NCBI GenBank assembly: GCA_021464245.1
Contig: JADCRB010000068.1
Location: forward strand, 12,904,544 to 12,968,543
Length of the DNA stretch: 64,000 nucleotides
Reading direction: 5' to 3'
From: Carallia brachiata
Taxonomy: Eukaryota > Streptophyta > Magnoliopsida > Malpighiales > Rhizophoraceae
Position 1 is the stretch's first letter; each line of letters opens with the position of its first letter. Position numbers and translations under genes: made by a program. Below the pieces are notes generated by a model. It was not told the origin of the DNA. It saw only the letters and a program-made list of their open reading frames with translations, and ran no database searches. Positions 33,950 to 46,445 of this stretch are shown here, piece after piece.

Positions 33950-36900
33950 ATGGAGTCAGTGATCCTGAAATCCCCATTTCTCTCTCCACCTCCAAAACGA
34001 AAACCCAACACGAAATCACTCAAACCAAAGCCAAAAATTCCCATAGCATCAAAATCTTCAGTCCGTCCAGACCCATGGTCCTTGAGCGGCGGTGGCAACG
34101 TTTCCAAGCCCAAACCCAAATCCAAGAACCGGAAAAACCCGCTCTCAGACGACAACGCACGGCGCATAATCAAAGCCAAAGCCCAGTACTTGAGCGCGTT
34201 GAGGAAAAACCAAGGCCCCCACGCGCAGACTCCGAAGTGGATCAAGAGGACTCCGGAGCAGATGGTCCAGTACTTGGAGGACAACAGGAATGGGCATCTT
34301 TACGGCAGGCATGTGGTGGCGGCGATAAAGGCGGTGAGAGGGATGGCTGGCTTGAGAGAGGAGGAGAGGGATGTGAGGTTGGTGATGTGTGGGTTTGTGG
34401 GTAAGCTGAGTTTTAGAGAGATGTGTGTGGTTTTGAAGGAGCAGAGAGGTTGGAGAGAGGTTAGAGACTTCTTTGCTTGGATGAAATTGCAGGTGGGTTT
34501 TCACCCTTTTTTTGGTTATTTTTTGTTGAACTTTTATTTTTGAGTAACACTACGTGACTTTATATACATAGCAATAAGTATTAGTCTCATCGGACATATG
34601 ACAGTTTATCTATTTTTCTCTTTCCATAAATTTGATCATTCAATGATCACTTTATTACTACTTTGAATGAAACCACTGAGTTTTTTCCATTATTTTTTTA
34701 ATGGCTGCTGCTGCTTTTGTTTTAGCTTATAGTTCCATATTTTTTTGTTCTTTCAATTAACCACTCACCATCACCGAAGAAATGGAAATTGATTTTGTGT
34801 AATGATAGGCTTCTTGTTGAACAGTTAAGCTACCACCCAAGTGTTATAGTCTACACTATTGTTCTGCGAATATACGGGCAAGTCGGAAAGATCAAGTTGG
34901 CTGAGCAGATATTCTTGGAGATGCTTGAAGCAGGATGTGAACCTGATGAAATTGCTTGTGGTACTATGTTGTGTACATATGCCAGGTGGGGCCGCCATAA
35001 GGCTATGCTTTCTTTTTATTCTGCCTTAGAAGAAAGAAGAATTATATTGTCTGTTTCTGTTTACAACTTTATGTTGTCCTCTTTGCAAAAGAAATCGCTC
35101 CATGGGAGGGTCATAGAACTGTGGAAGCAAATGGTGGATAAAGGGGTTATGCCTAACAGTTTTACTTATACAGTAGTCATCAGTTCTCTTGTCAAGCAAG
35201 GACTGTGTGAAGATGCTTTGAAGATTTTTAATGAGATGAGGAATACTGGACATCTGCCTGAGGAAGCTACATATAGCTTGCTTATCAGTGCAAGCATAAA
35301 AAATGATAAACATGCTGTAGCACTCATACTATATGAGGATATGAGATCTCGCGGAATAGTTCCTAGCAATTTCACCTGTGCCTCGCTTCTGACATTATAT
35401 TACAAAATTGAAGACTACTCTAAAGCACTTTCGCTCTTTACAGAAATGCAAAGCAAAAGAATTGCGGCTGATGAAGTTATATATGGCCTAATGATCAGAA
35501 TATATGGCAAGCTTGGCCTGTATGAGGATGCTCAAAAAACATTTGAAGAGACAGGGCATCTCAGTCTGCTGAGTGATGAGAAAACATATTTAGCAATGGC
35601 ACAAGTCCATCTTAGTTTTCGAAATTCTGAGAAAGCTTTGAATGTTATAGAAATGATGAAATCTAGAAACATCTGGTTGTCGAGGTTTGCATATATTGTT
35701 CTGCTACAGTGTTATGCTATGAAAGGAGATTTGGTCTCTGCTGAAGATACTTTCCAAGCTCTATCCAAGACCGGACATCCTGATGCTGGTTCTTGTAACG
35801 ATATGCTTAATTTATATGTGAAGCTAAACTTGACTGAAAAGGCTAAGGACTTCATCGTCCAGATAAAAAACAATAAAATCGATTTTGATGAGAAGCTTTA
35901 TAGGAAAGTTATTGAAGTCCTATGCAAGGAAGGTATGCTAAAAGATGTTTACCAATTGATAGAAGAAATGTGTACAAATAATTGCTTCAAGGATAATAGG
36001 TATTTGCATACAATTGTTAAGGTCATGTACAGAGACAACAAGCAATGTGAAAATTTCATGGCTTCTAGTGAACCTGACACAGCAGCCCTTGGACTTCTCC
36101 TTGGTCTCTTTTTGGCCGTTGGCAATTTCGTCAAGGCAGAAGAAATACTAAGATTGTTGCTTCGGACTGGCAATGGCTTGCCTGTAGTGAACCAACTAGT
36201 TGGCAAATTTGTAAGAGAAGGTATGAAAATTAGCTGTTCATAGGTTGGTGATTGTTATTGTTTTTTGTCAAGTCATCTGCATATACAATTGTATTTCTTA
36301 GCTCCTTTGTGGTAGGGAACCAAACTCCAATGTGATGATTCTATTTCTGTATTTTGTCAAGACTAATATGTGTCTTCTACATAGGTGATATATGTAAAGC
36401 AAGAAGAGTTAGTGATCAAGTCACCAATCTAGGCTGCAGATTAGACAATGAAATAATTTCTTCTTTGATTGCTTTATGTGGACGAAATGGAGAGCTGAAG
36501 CAAGCTCAGGAGGTATTTGAAGCAGTTGCAGATGCTCCAAAGACTGAAACATCAGTGTTCATTGCAATGATTGATGCATATGCCAAATGTGGTAAATCAG
36601 AAGATGCATACTCTCTTTACAAGGATTTGAAGGAGACAGGACATGATCTGGATGCTGTTGGTATTGGCATGGTTGTTAATGCTCTAACTAATTGTGGTAC
36701 GGTTGTTGATTGTTTGTCATGCTATCGTTGGTTTTAAACTGACTGATAAACTTTTTTATATGCTATGAGAGTATCGAAGATGAGAATGCTTGGATGGATG
36801 TGTGGTCACTCAACGAAGGACCGAACAAGAAATGAAGATATCTGTAGTAAATTAGGTGTATCACCTGTTGAAGATTAATTGAGGGAGTCTTGTTTTGTTG

Positions 36901-39900
36901 ATTTGGACATCTTCAACACAGACTAGCAAATGTTCTAATTAGCTAGTAAAGATCTAGAACAATTGGGTCATACCCCTAAATTAGTGTAGTTTGGGTAAGA
37001 GACAGATTTGAGTCATCCATTTATACGTGGTCAACTTTTTTAGTTGAAGCTTGACCTTTCAATTCACATGCTCGTAATGCCATCCAGAAGACCTTACAAA
37101 GTTAGTATATGTAGCTGTTGGATATTATTAGGATTAGTAATTCCATATGGGAGATCATCTGAGAGCATAAAAGACTGGTTTGATCTGCACAAAAAGGAAA
37201 GCTTTACTGAGCTTCTCAGAGGCTGCTGGAAGACTATTGCTTAATTAAAGAAATTCCTATTTTCCAATGAGAAACTTTTAAGTGATGCAGACTTACACAC
37301 ACTTTTACATAAATTCAGAGGAATCAGGATAATTGTAAAGGATTGACTTGACGATTATGTGTGCAAAGTGCTGTTAATTCCCATTTCCCAGGTAATGTTG
37401 ACTAGGAAAAAATTACTCCATCCCCAGGTAAACACCAAGAGGCTGAGGTTATAATTCACAAGTGTATTCAGGAAAATATGAAGCTTGATACGGTGGCATA
37501 CAACATTTTTATCAAGGCAATGCTGGAAGCAGGTTTGATGACTACCATCTTTTGTTCATTCGAAATGAGTTCCAAAGAAAGCATCCAATAAGCTCTACAT
37601 GTTACTTGCAGGTAGATTGCATTTGGCAGCCAGTATCTATCAGCACATGCACTCATTGGGAGTCCCTCCATCAATTCAGACATTCAACACTATGATTAGG
37701 CAAGAGCAGCCCTGATGAGAAATGTCAAAAAACATGGATTGCACTTGTGTGGTTGTTTTTATTGGCAAATTATGTTGCAAAGTGTGCTAATTTGATATTG
37801 ATGCAGTGTGTATGGACGTGGACAAAAGCTGGATAAGGCTGTAGAGATGTTCAATAATGCACGCAACTTAGGTCTCTCATTGGATGAGAAAGCATACATG
37901 AATATAATCAGCTATTATGGCAAGGCTGGTAATTATCAATCTCAACCTTTTTAACAAGTATAATGATTTATTAAGTTCTGAAAAATATTATTTTTGAGTG
38001 TGCTTTATAACAGTAAATTCTTTCCTGATAGCATTCATTAGTCGAAATTTTTAGAAGAAATGTCTGGCCAATCTTACTTTTTTCTTTTGGTACATCAGAA
38101 GAGATCTTGCTACCATAGTTAGAGCATTGTGATTCTTGTGATGAGAGCTTATTTCATAAAGAGAAATCTACATTCAGTTCACACCCTCTATTTTCAGATG
38201 CAACAAAAAAAATGCTGTCATTTGTTTCTGATAACAATTCACATCATCTGTTATGTGTACATTAAAAAACTTATAAATAATTACAAAAATACTATTATAA
38301 ATATCTAAACAGACTAAAATACCCCTACCGTATAAAGAGGCCAAAAAATATGTTTTGGATGAGATATCAACTTCAACTTGCTTTTCAAGAAAAAAATGTA
38401 TAAACTTTTTCAGTTTTTATCTTTTATTGACTATCCTTACATACATTTTGATGTTCAATTTATCCTCATAAATTTTTTATTTATTTCAATGCTCTTGAAA
38501 ATTTGATATTTTAGGAGTTTTGGCTTGATAAGGACGGTTAAAAGTGTCTTTTTATCATTTCCGTCTTATTTGACTAACATCCGTCTAGGTATGCTTTTGC
38601 TTTTTGTAAAGTCTCGAAGCAAAGACTGTGAATTGTTACCTGGGGCAAAATAGATATAAATTTGCCTTTCATAAATTAACTGAAGGGCATCACTATCAGT
38701 AACATGTCAGCCAAAACCACAGTGCATTTGTGCATTGAAGACAACTCACATGATTCTGCATCAGTGCATTGGCTTCATTGCTAAACTGGTGCCCAATGTG
38801 CAATGCATAGCAGAACTTACATTTTTCTTTTTGTCCTTCTGTAACTCTTTTAGTTGTTTGATTAGTGGGGAATCTGATCACTTGCTGTTTGGGATATTCC
38901 ATTACTTCACTTTTTATTTCCTCTTGTAGGTAAGAGGCGTGAAGCATCTCTTCTGTTCTCCAAAATGCAGGAAGAGGGAATAAAACCGGGAGCGGTATGT
39001 CTGTTATAATAACCCAAGCTACAGAGATAATGCAGTATTTAGACATAACTTGTTCTTAAGGATGATTTATTCAAAATTTCGTGAAACTTGATTTGCAATG
39101 AAGTTATTTCCTCCTATCCCTTTTCCCCCTCTGACACACGTGCATATAAGCAATATGTAGCATTGGTCTCTGCTGTAGTGTAGGATTAATTGCAGAGCTC
39201 TTCGGTCAATATCAGTGACCCTAGGTCGTAATTCCCTGGAGTGGAATTTGTTCCCAAATGCCAGGACAGCCAATCCAGCAGTTATATGTAGAAGAACCAG
39301 GCTTCTTGCTTAATATGTGTACAAAAGTGCTTAAACCTTGTCCGTGCTAAATTATTGCAGGTTAGCTACAATATTATGATGAATGTCTATGCCGTGGCAG
39401 GACTGTACAACGAAGTTGAGGAACTTTTCAGAGCCATGCAGAAAGATGGTTATTCAGCAGACTCCTTCACTTATCTTTCCCTTGTTCAAGCTTACACACA
39501 GAGTTTGAAGTACTCAGAAGCTGAGGAGACCATCATTGCCATGAAGAAGAAAGGAATTCCTCCCTCATGTGCTCATTTTAACCACTTGCTTTCAGCTTTT
39601 GCGAAAGCTGGTCTTATGAGAGAAGCAGAAAGGGTTTACAGGGAACTATTCATCTGTGGTTTGATTCCCGACCTTGCTTGTTATCGGACAATGCTCAAAG
39701 GTTACATGGATTATGGATTTGTGGCAGAAGGGATCAAATTTTTTGAACAGATAAGAGAATCTGCAGGGCCAGACAGGTTTATTATGAGTGGAGGTGTGCA
39801 CTTGTACAATTCTGCGCAAAAGAAACAAGAAGCGGAAGTTCTGTTGAAATCCATGAACAGTTTAAATATCCCTTTCCTTGACAAGCTTGAAGTTGGATCA

Positions 39901-39918
39901 AAAAGTCATAATACGTGA
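33950..39918 (+). CDS. EMB976: P-class pentatricopeptide repeat protein, EMB976 (At5g27270)-like
   Basis: Eight exons: 33950-34492, 34825-36220, 36385-36696, 37428-37532, 37612-37699, 37807-37928, 38930-38994 and 39361-39918. They sum to 3189 bp, 1062 codons, with all phases matching. The product aligns by memory with Arabidopsis At5g27270/EMB976, a plastid-targeted PPR protein of similar length (about 1040 residues) needed for embryo development. Visible hallmarks: basic Pro/Lys/Ser-rich N-terminus; RPDPWSLSGGG; LSDDNARRIIKAKAQYLSAL; WIKRTPEQMVQYLED; RGWREVRDFFAWMKLQ; then about 20 PPR units such as SVIVYTIVLRIYGQVGKIK and QVSYNIMMNVYAVAGLYNE. Intron 5 (37700-37806) starts with GC rather than GT, with an AG end; the flanking codons (TMI-S-VYGRG) require this junction. 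The other six introns are GT-AG. Expected role: plastid RNA metabolism. I see no disabling change. Confidence 0.93.
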
Positions 39919-42400
39919 TAAACATCAGAAGTAACTGAATTGTTGAAAGAGCAAAACCATACGGCCGAATACATATGATGGTTAATGCAAAGAGGTGCTG
40001 TATGTTTGTCAACATTAGTTGCTGCTACAATTCTTTATTTGATCATGTGGCAATGAGTTCTCAGCTATCCTCAAGAGAGGCTAAAATCAGTTAAGACAGC
40101 CGAAGTGTAATTACTCGCAAGCTCCAGATAGTTCAGTTCCTGTGGTGGCATGCTGGTGGATTTTTATTCTGGGTCTCGTCCTCCATTGTGTGATAAAGTG
40201 TTCTGCTTTGTCAAGGTTAAATCCATGACGTGGGTATGCGGTTTGTCCGCGGACTAAGAAAACTCAACCAGTGATGCAGGAGATATAGCCGCCAACTCCC
40301 GCGCTGAGGGACTGGTATCTGGATAATTTTTTTACTTACGACTTTACGTCCCATTTGCAAGCTGGGCTTCCTGTTTTGGGGTGTGGTTGCAGGCAGGTCC
40401 CTTAAGCCGAGTTTGTGCACAGCAACCTGGTTTTTAAGATGGAAGCGGTTGCATTACAAAGTATATAAGAATTTGTATTCACCTTCATGATGTAGGCGTG
40501 CAGATCTGTAAAACTATTGAAGATGATCATCAGGGAGCATTAAACTGATGTCTTTCCAGTTGTAAGCAAAGTGGAAATCTGAACATAAGCCATCGTTCCG
40601 GCAGAGGAAGATGGCATTATGGAGTCAATTGTAAAAAGGAGAAGTTCTTTAAGCAAGGTATTTCTTTGTACATTGTATTACATCAATGTAGAGTTTTGTT
40701 TGAACTTTTCTAATTCAGGATTTTAGATTAATGTGAGTTTTGTTCGTCATAGCCTTGTGGGATCTAGTTTAACCTCTTGAGCAGATGCCATCCAATTATA
40801 CAAAATAAGCTAATATTCAGTCCAAGTCGGAAACATTTGGCTTAATGACCTAAAAAATGCTTAAACTAATTTTAGATTAATGAGAATTTTGACCCAAAAA
40901 AACCAAAAAATGCTTAAACTCTATTAATAGGATTTTAGATTAGTGCGAGTTTTGACCCAAAAAAAAGTTTTGACACAGGCATAATTTTGAAGGAAAAGTT
41001 TAGTGGCTTTATTTAAATAATTTTAAAATAATTATAAAATAATATAGATCATCGCATAATTAAATTTAAAAAAAAAATAAAAAACAAATAAATTATCAGA
41101 TACTTTAATGAGATTGTATAATTATTTTAATATAACTTAAATAAAGTTATTTAGTGTTATTCATTATCAAATTAACCTTCGAGATTTACATCATTTCACA
41201 GATATAAAATCTAAAACTTTGGCAGTGATAGTTTTGAAAATTTTCACCTTGCATACATTTTCATGAAAAGATAACAAAAGTTTGCAAATCCAGTTCAACG
41301 ACAACATTAAAATCAAAACAGAAAAATTTAGTTCCAATCCTAAATTCATACAAATTGAAGCCCCTGCCAAAATGTTAAAAGTTGGCAAGATTGAAGTTTC
41401 ATGGGATTTTTCCTTTTTTGTAATTGACCGTTTGTCTATTTTTTTTATCAAAATTTTGGGATAAAAAAAAGTTTCTTCATTCTAAAATCAGAGAGTGCCC
41501 ACAAACTTTACAGTAGGACTTACTTTCTTTTTTTTTTTTTTTTTTGATCTGAACTTTTTTTTTTTTTTTTTTTGAATGGTTAAAATTAAAGATATATTGA
41601 AGGTGACAATGAGAAAAGGCTTGTGCTACTGATCCAGCCCACCTTACATTACAAAGTCCAATGCCTCGACAGCACGCTTCTCAAGAGGTAGTAAAAGTTA
41701 ACCCAATCTGATTGGTCCGATCCGAATTCTTCAAGTAAAATAATTTGAATTTGACTTGTTGCTAACTGGATTAATTAGAAAATGGACAGTGGACGGTCTT
41801 TTATTGTTGATGTTCTGGTTGATTATAGATTTTGAATTTAAATTTTTAAAAATATAATCGCGTTAAATATTTATTGAGAGATTTTCATCACCTTTTAAAA
41901 TCTTATCTAGATCGGTCCAAATTAATCAACATATTAAATTAGATACTGGATGATTTCAGATAAAAAAACAAAAATAGACTCATTTTTCTTTTCCTTTTTT
42001 CTAGGACCGAGAAAAAAAGAAAATTAAAAAAAAAGGGACTTATAAAAAATGATTTGAAACATATATTTTTTTAAAAGATACTTTATTATTTAGAATCTAC
42101 ATCTCTATTTTATAGATTATAAATTTTAATCTCAAAAAAAAGAAGTGTTAGGTAATAAAAAAAATAAAAAATCTAATAACTCAAAAAATTTAAAATTTAA
42201 TTTATGAAACTCAAAAGTAGACACCTTTTCTTAAAAAAAAAAAGAAAATAATCTCACCTGCCTGTAATTTTAAAATTTTGAAATTTGATAAATTTAAAAT
42301 CTGTAATTTTTTTTTTTTGGTACATATACAAAGAATTTAAGTTTATCCAAATTTAGGTAATATAGGCTTATAAACCCGTTATATATAATTTTATAAATCA
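39919..42400. other. Spacer downstream of the EMB976-like gene
   Basis: The first several hundred bases are probably 3' untranslated region. After about 40700 the sequence is AT-rich with long T runs (41530-41575). No coding family was recognised. A direct-repeat-flanked insert lies at 40852-40920. Confidence 0.5.
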
Positions 42401-42417
42401 GAAATTTAATAAAATTG

Positions 42418-42424
42418 AAGCCCA
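42418..42424. promoter_or_regulatory. Site II-type motif (AGCCCA / TGGGCT)
   Basis: AAGCCCA, about 95 bp upstream of the NDUFS6 start codon, is the reverse complement of TGGGCTT. Site II motifs (TGGGCC/T) are common in promoters of plant nuclear genes for respiratory-chain subunits. Only a single copy is seen, so the assignment is tentative. Confidence 0.35.
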
Positions 42425-42516
42425 TTATACATCAAAACTCACATACAGCCTGAAATCCAAAACAACCGTTCTTTCTCTCTGAATCTCCCGCAAACAGCGA
42501 AGGCCAAAGAGTGGCG

Positions 42517-44848
42517 ATGGCGTCGAGGTTGTTAAGAACCCTAACAACGCGATCATCAAATCCGTATCGGCCCACCACCAGAAATTTGAGTCTCGTTAGC
42601 GCCCAAATCAGCGAACACACCGCTAAATGGATGCAGGTTCACCTCTTCCTGTTCTTTAATCCTCTTTCCCCCCCCCCCCCCTCCTTTTGGGTTTATTCAG
42701 ATTTTTCCCCTTCTCAAATTCTAATATGATTATTATAAAAAACATCAATTATTCTGAATTTTTATCATCTAAAAGGTTTCTTCAGCTTTTTTTTTTTTTC
42801 TTTTGGGTATCTATCTCAATTTCGTTTCTAGGGTTTTTATTCTTAATTAATCCGCGGCGGGATCTCAAAATTTACTCGATCGAATCAGTTAGATAGGCTT
42901 AAATTATTTAACAAGTTGTCATTTTTCTGGTTTTCTTAGCTTACAACTTTTATTATTATTATCATCATCCTTCTTTATGGGACTGCTGTTTGTTGGGATT
43001 TTCTTGTATTGATTTTCGCCTGAGAATTGAAATGCCTTATTAATTGAAATATAGAATGCAGTTCTGCATTTGGAGGTTCTGTTTATGTGTCACTATTGCG
43101 AGGATGATCAACTTCATATGTTTATATACTTTCGTAATACCTTGTCGGTTCGTTGCGGGAATTATGGCATGTTTTTTTGGGCATTGGTTTGATCTGTTGA
43201 GCTTTGGAACTGAGTAAACTTCCAAGTCGCCTGTTTTGCCACTATTGTTTTCTAACTGTACCGAACATTCTGGCTTTTGCTTGGGAATTATATGGTTGAT
43301 TCAGTGTTGGTTTTTCTTTGTGGAATACAAAATTTTACCCACTTTAAGAATAAAGGAAAAAATGTAGAACGTGGTAGGGGCGATATGGAATCACCTTTAG
43401 TTTTCGTTACCTGTGGTGGTCATCTAAGGTGATTATCAGGGAACATGAATGTCTTATTCTGCAAGTGGCAATCGCTGTCACATTATGTGTTGCAATGTTG
43501 GAGAATTTTATGATAAACATGTGAATTCCACTTCCAGTGAATGGTGTTTTCTACTTGTTGAAATGCATAGCACCCTAATAACTATGTATCCGTTTTGTTA
43601 AGATTGGGTTCTGATCTTTATGAATTCTGGATATGAGTGAATGATAGTTGTGGTGTCAAGTATCTGTCATCCATTTCTTTGGCTTAGTGACCTTCAGAAT
43701 TCTGATTCTGAACTTTACAAACAGCTTTTCTGACAGTTTTGCATTTTCCTGTGAAGTTTCCAAGTTGATAACACACTTGCCTTGACGAGAGTTTGTTTCT
43801 TCATTCATTGCTGGAACTGCTGCTCCACGTAGCATGTCATTTATCAGAATATGTATCTTGCTTCTAGTTTATGGTCAAGTTTTGCAAGATTGCTTAGCAT
43901 TTGTTGTGGTGGGAGATTCTTGAGTATGTTTGGATATTATCCTTCGCAAGGTCTTGTAAACTGATGTATGAGACAATGACGCATGTAATTAACAAAGAGC
44001 TTTTGCTAATATAGTTTTGCGAATGAATGAATTATGATTGCCTTATTGCGCAACTTAAACACCGGTAACCTGATAACTAAACACAATCTTTGAGAAATTG
44101 AAATTCTACTTATATTTCAAGAAAAACAGTTTAGTGGATTTGTCTTGGGGATAACAAGGCATGCATTTTCAGACTTAGTTTGGCGTTTGAGACTTGGAGT
44201 GCATCTAAGTAATGAGCTGCTGCTTTACTGAGCCTCTTTAGATGGACTTCCTGACACTCTTTAATGTTAGAAAATTTTTAACACTTTATTTGTCTGCATA
44301 GTTATGTACATAGGGGAAGGCAACTTCTTCCCTTTCCTTTTCCTATTATTTTCCCTTTTAGTAGTCAGTATGTTAAATTGTATGTTAAATTGTGAACCCA
44401 GATTTTCGTTTTGTAATTGAGATATCTACCTTTAAGAATAGTAGACAAAATTAACGGGGGGTTACTTGCATTTTATAGGATAGTACCAAGAAGTCTCCAA
44501 TGGAGTTGATCAATGAAATTCCCCCCATCAAGGTTGAGGGCAGGATTGTTGCATGTGAAGGAGGTTAGTTTAAATCTTCTTCTTTTTTTGGTTAAAGATT
44601 AATTTAAATCTACTGCTTGTTCTGTACTTGCCAAACAGTTATGCTAGTAGAACAAATAGCACTTGCACAGAACAATAAGAAGAGGAGTTGGCTATTTGGC
44701 ACTAACTGCGGTATGCTCATTACCAATTCTTGTTGTAGACACTAACCCCGCACTTGGGCATCCAATTGAGTTTATATGCCTCGACTTGAAGGAGCCAGCT
44801 GTCTGCAAGTATTGTGGGCTACGCTATGTTCAGGCTCATCATCACTAG
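42517..44848 (+). CDS. NADH dehydrogenase [ubiquinone] iron-sulfur protein 6, mitochondrial (complex I 13 kDa subunit)
   Basis: Three exons, 42517-42636, 44479-44563 and 44739-44848, total 315 bp, 104 codons, all GT-AG and in phase. The product matches the NDUFS6 family (Arabidopsis At3g03070, about 110 residues), a small zinc-binding accessory subunit at the matrix arm of respiratory complex I. The N-terminus MASRLLRTLTTRSSNPYR is Arg/Ser/Thr rich without acids, a typical mitochondrial presequence. Then come HTAKWMQ, SPMELINEIPPIKVEGRI, and the zinc-site residues: Cys in VACEG, His in LGHPIEF, and two Cys in CKYCGLRYV, ending QAHHH. ATG at 42517 is chosen because an in-frame GTG before it is not a plant start. 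Intron 1 is long (1842 bp) and contains a C12 homopolymer near 42670. Intron 2 begins with a short T-rich direct-repeat insert. Confidence 0.95.
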
Positions 44849-45695
44849 GAATGTGGAGCTTTTTTTCTTGCAATATCAATTATCTGCTGTCTGTCATGGA
44901 TGTCTGTTTGTGTTCGTCATCATTAAGCATTTTGTATTTCGATGGATAAATACATGCATCAACGATATTTTCATGTGTTAAACATCACCAGAATAACGAC
45001 TGCAGGTGTGATGCTAGATTTAATCTGCTGTAGGACTCAGATTCCTTTTTGAGAAGGTGTCATGCTAGAGTCTATCTGCTCTGGGATTCGGATTATTATT
45101 TACCTTCTCTTGTCTGATTGAAATGGAGCGAGAGGTCCTGTATTGAAGAAATAATAATGAGATTGTATCAATGGTCGTGTTTAAATTGATAAATTTGTAG
45201 ATGTAAGAAGCATAACTGTTGTCCAGCCTATCGTTGGATAAAGCCACGTTCATTTGAAGTCGTTCTAATTGCACTAATGTAAATCCTTAATTCACCAAAG
45301 GGGAGAATGTACAGATCATTGATCAGGCTGCTAACCAGGAAAAAGGGAAACTATCAATTTTAAGACCCGGATCAGCTAGAAGAAGTGTGACCTCAATGCA
45401 ACGACATAAAATGAACTAATTCATAGCCACACAGCTTTTTGCAAACCTGAACTAGGTAGTGCTTATCGTTTTGTTTATGCCATACTGAGGAGTATTATAG
45501 ATCAGGTACTGCTTATCTGTATCTAAACTGATGCAACAAGTTGATTTGCCTCCTAAAAGTTTTTTGTAACAAAAAATGACGCCGGAAGTTTCGTATAGAG
45601 AGCTTCAAACTTCAAAGTGATGTGGACTGTAGCATGGGTAAGTTTAAAAAAAATAAAAAAGAAAGGTTAAATTTAAAAAAATAAAAAATAATGAT
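44849..45695. other. Spacer after NDUFS6
   Basis: This is probably the 3' untranslated region followed by AT-rich non-coding sequence up to the next hAT element. No gene was seen. Confidence 0.5.
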
Positions 45696-45703
45696 GATAA
45701 AAC

Positions 45704-46437
45704 CAAGGTTCTCAGAACCGAACCGGTCATTGAACCGAAAAGTTGAGAGGTTCAAGGTTCAACCGGTTCGACCGGTAAAACCGTTGTTAAACCGGTAAAA
45801 CCGGTATTTAATATTAAATATATAAAAATTAAATTTTTATATAACTTATATAATTATATAAAATGTTATATTATATAAGAATGATAATAAATATTTAAAA
45901 TAAAGTGTATTTTAAGAATTATATTAATATTTACATACATTAAAGATATTACAATTAGTATATTTAATAAAATATAATTTATAAAAATTAATTTAAAAAA
46001 TAATATTTATAAATAGTGATTAAAATATTAATTTTTAAATTTTAAAGATTAAATTGAAAATTTTAATCAATTGAAGACTAAATTAGAATTTTTAGTTACA
46101 ATTCTTTCATTTTGAACTCTTCCATCTAAACAAGGACAAAATTAATATGAATACCCATAAAATATTAAAAACTAAAATCATAACTAATTTGGATTTAAAC
46201 TTTAAAATCAAACAAGCATTTAAAATTTCTTTAGGGTTTTTTTTTTTTTTTTTAAATTTCAAACCGGTCCAACCGGAAGAACCGGTACCAGTTCACCGGT
46301 TTCCGGTTGAACCGGCCGGTTCTCCGGTTCTCTGGCCGGTTCTCATCCAGAACGGTTTTTTGTGTGAACTGGACCAGACTAAGGACAGGTTCCCAATTTT
46401 TCCGGTTGAACCGGCCGGTCCGGTTCTTACACCCATG
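45704..46437. mobile_element. Non-autonomous hAT-type transposon with CCGGTT-rich ends
   Basis: This 734 bp element starts CAAGGTTCTCAGAACCG and ends GGTTCTTACACCCATG (reverse complement CATGGGTGTAAGAACC). It is flanked by a perfect 8 bp duplication GATAAAAC (45696-45703 and 46438-46445). Both subterminal regions are dense in AACCGGTT-type motifs (45720-45810 and 46260-46425), while the centre is very AT-rich. The 8 bp duplication and CA..GG ends fit hAT. No transposase is present; the 138-codon plus frame across the right end (46147-46563) is not conserved coding. Confidence 0.85.
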
Positions 46438-46445
46438 GATAAAAC

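Noticed and set aside
33907..34504. Minus-strand frames over the EMB976-like exon 1
   Set aside because: The plus-strand frame matches a known family and splices correctly; these are shadows.
36697..37427. Extra exon or separate small gene (frame at 37044-37244) inside an EMB976-like intron
   Set aside because: The flanking exons join in phase and match the family without it.
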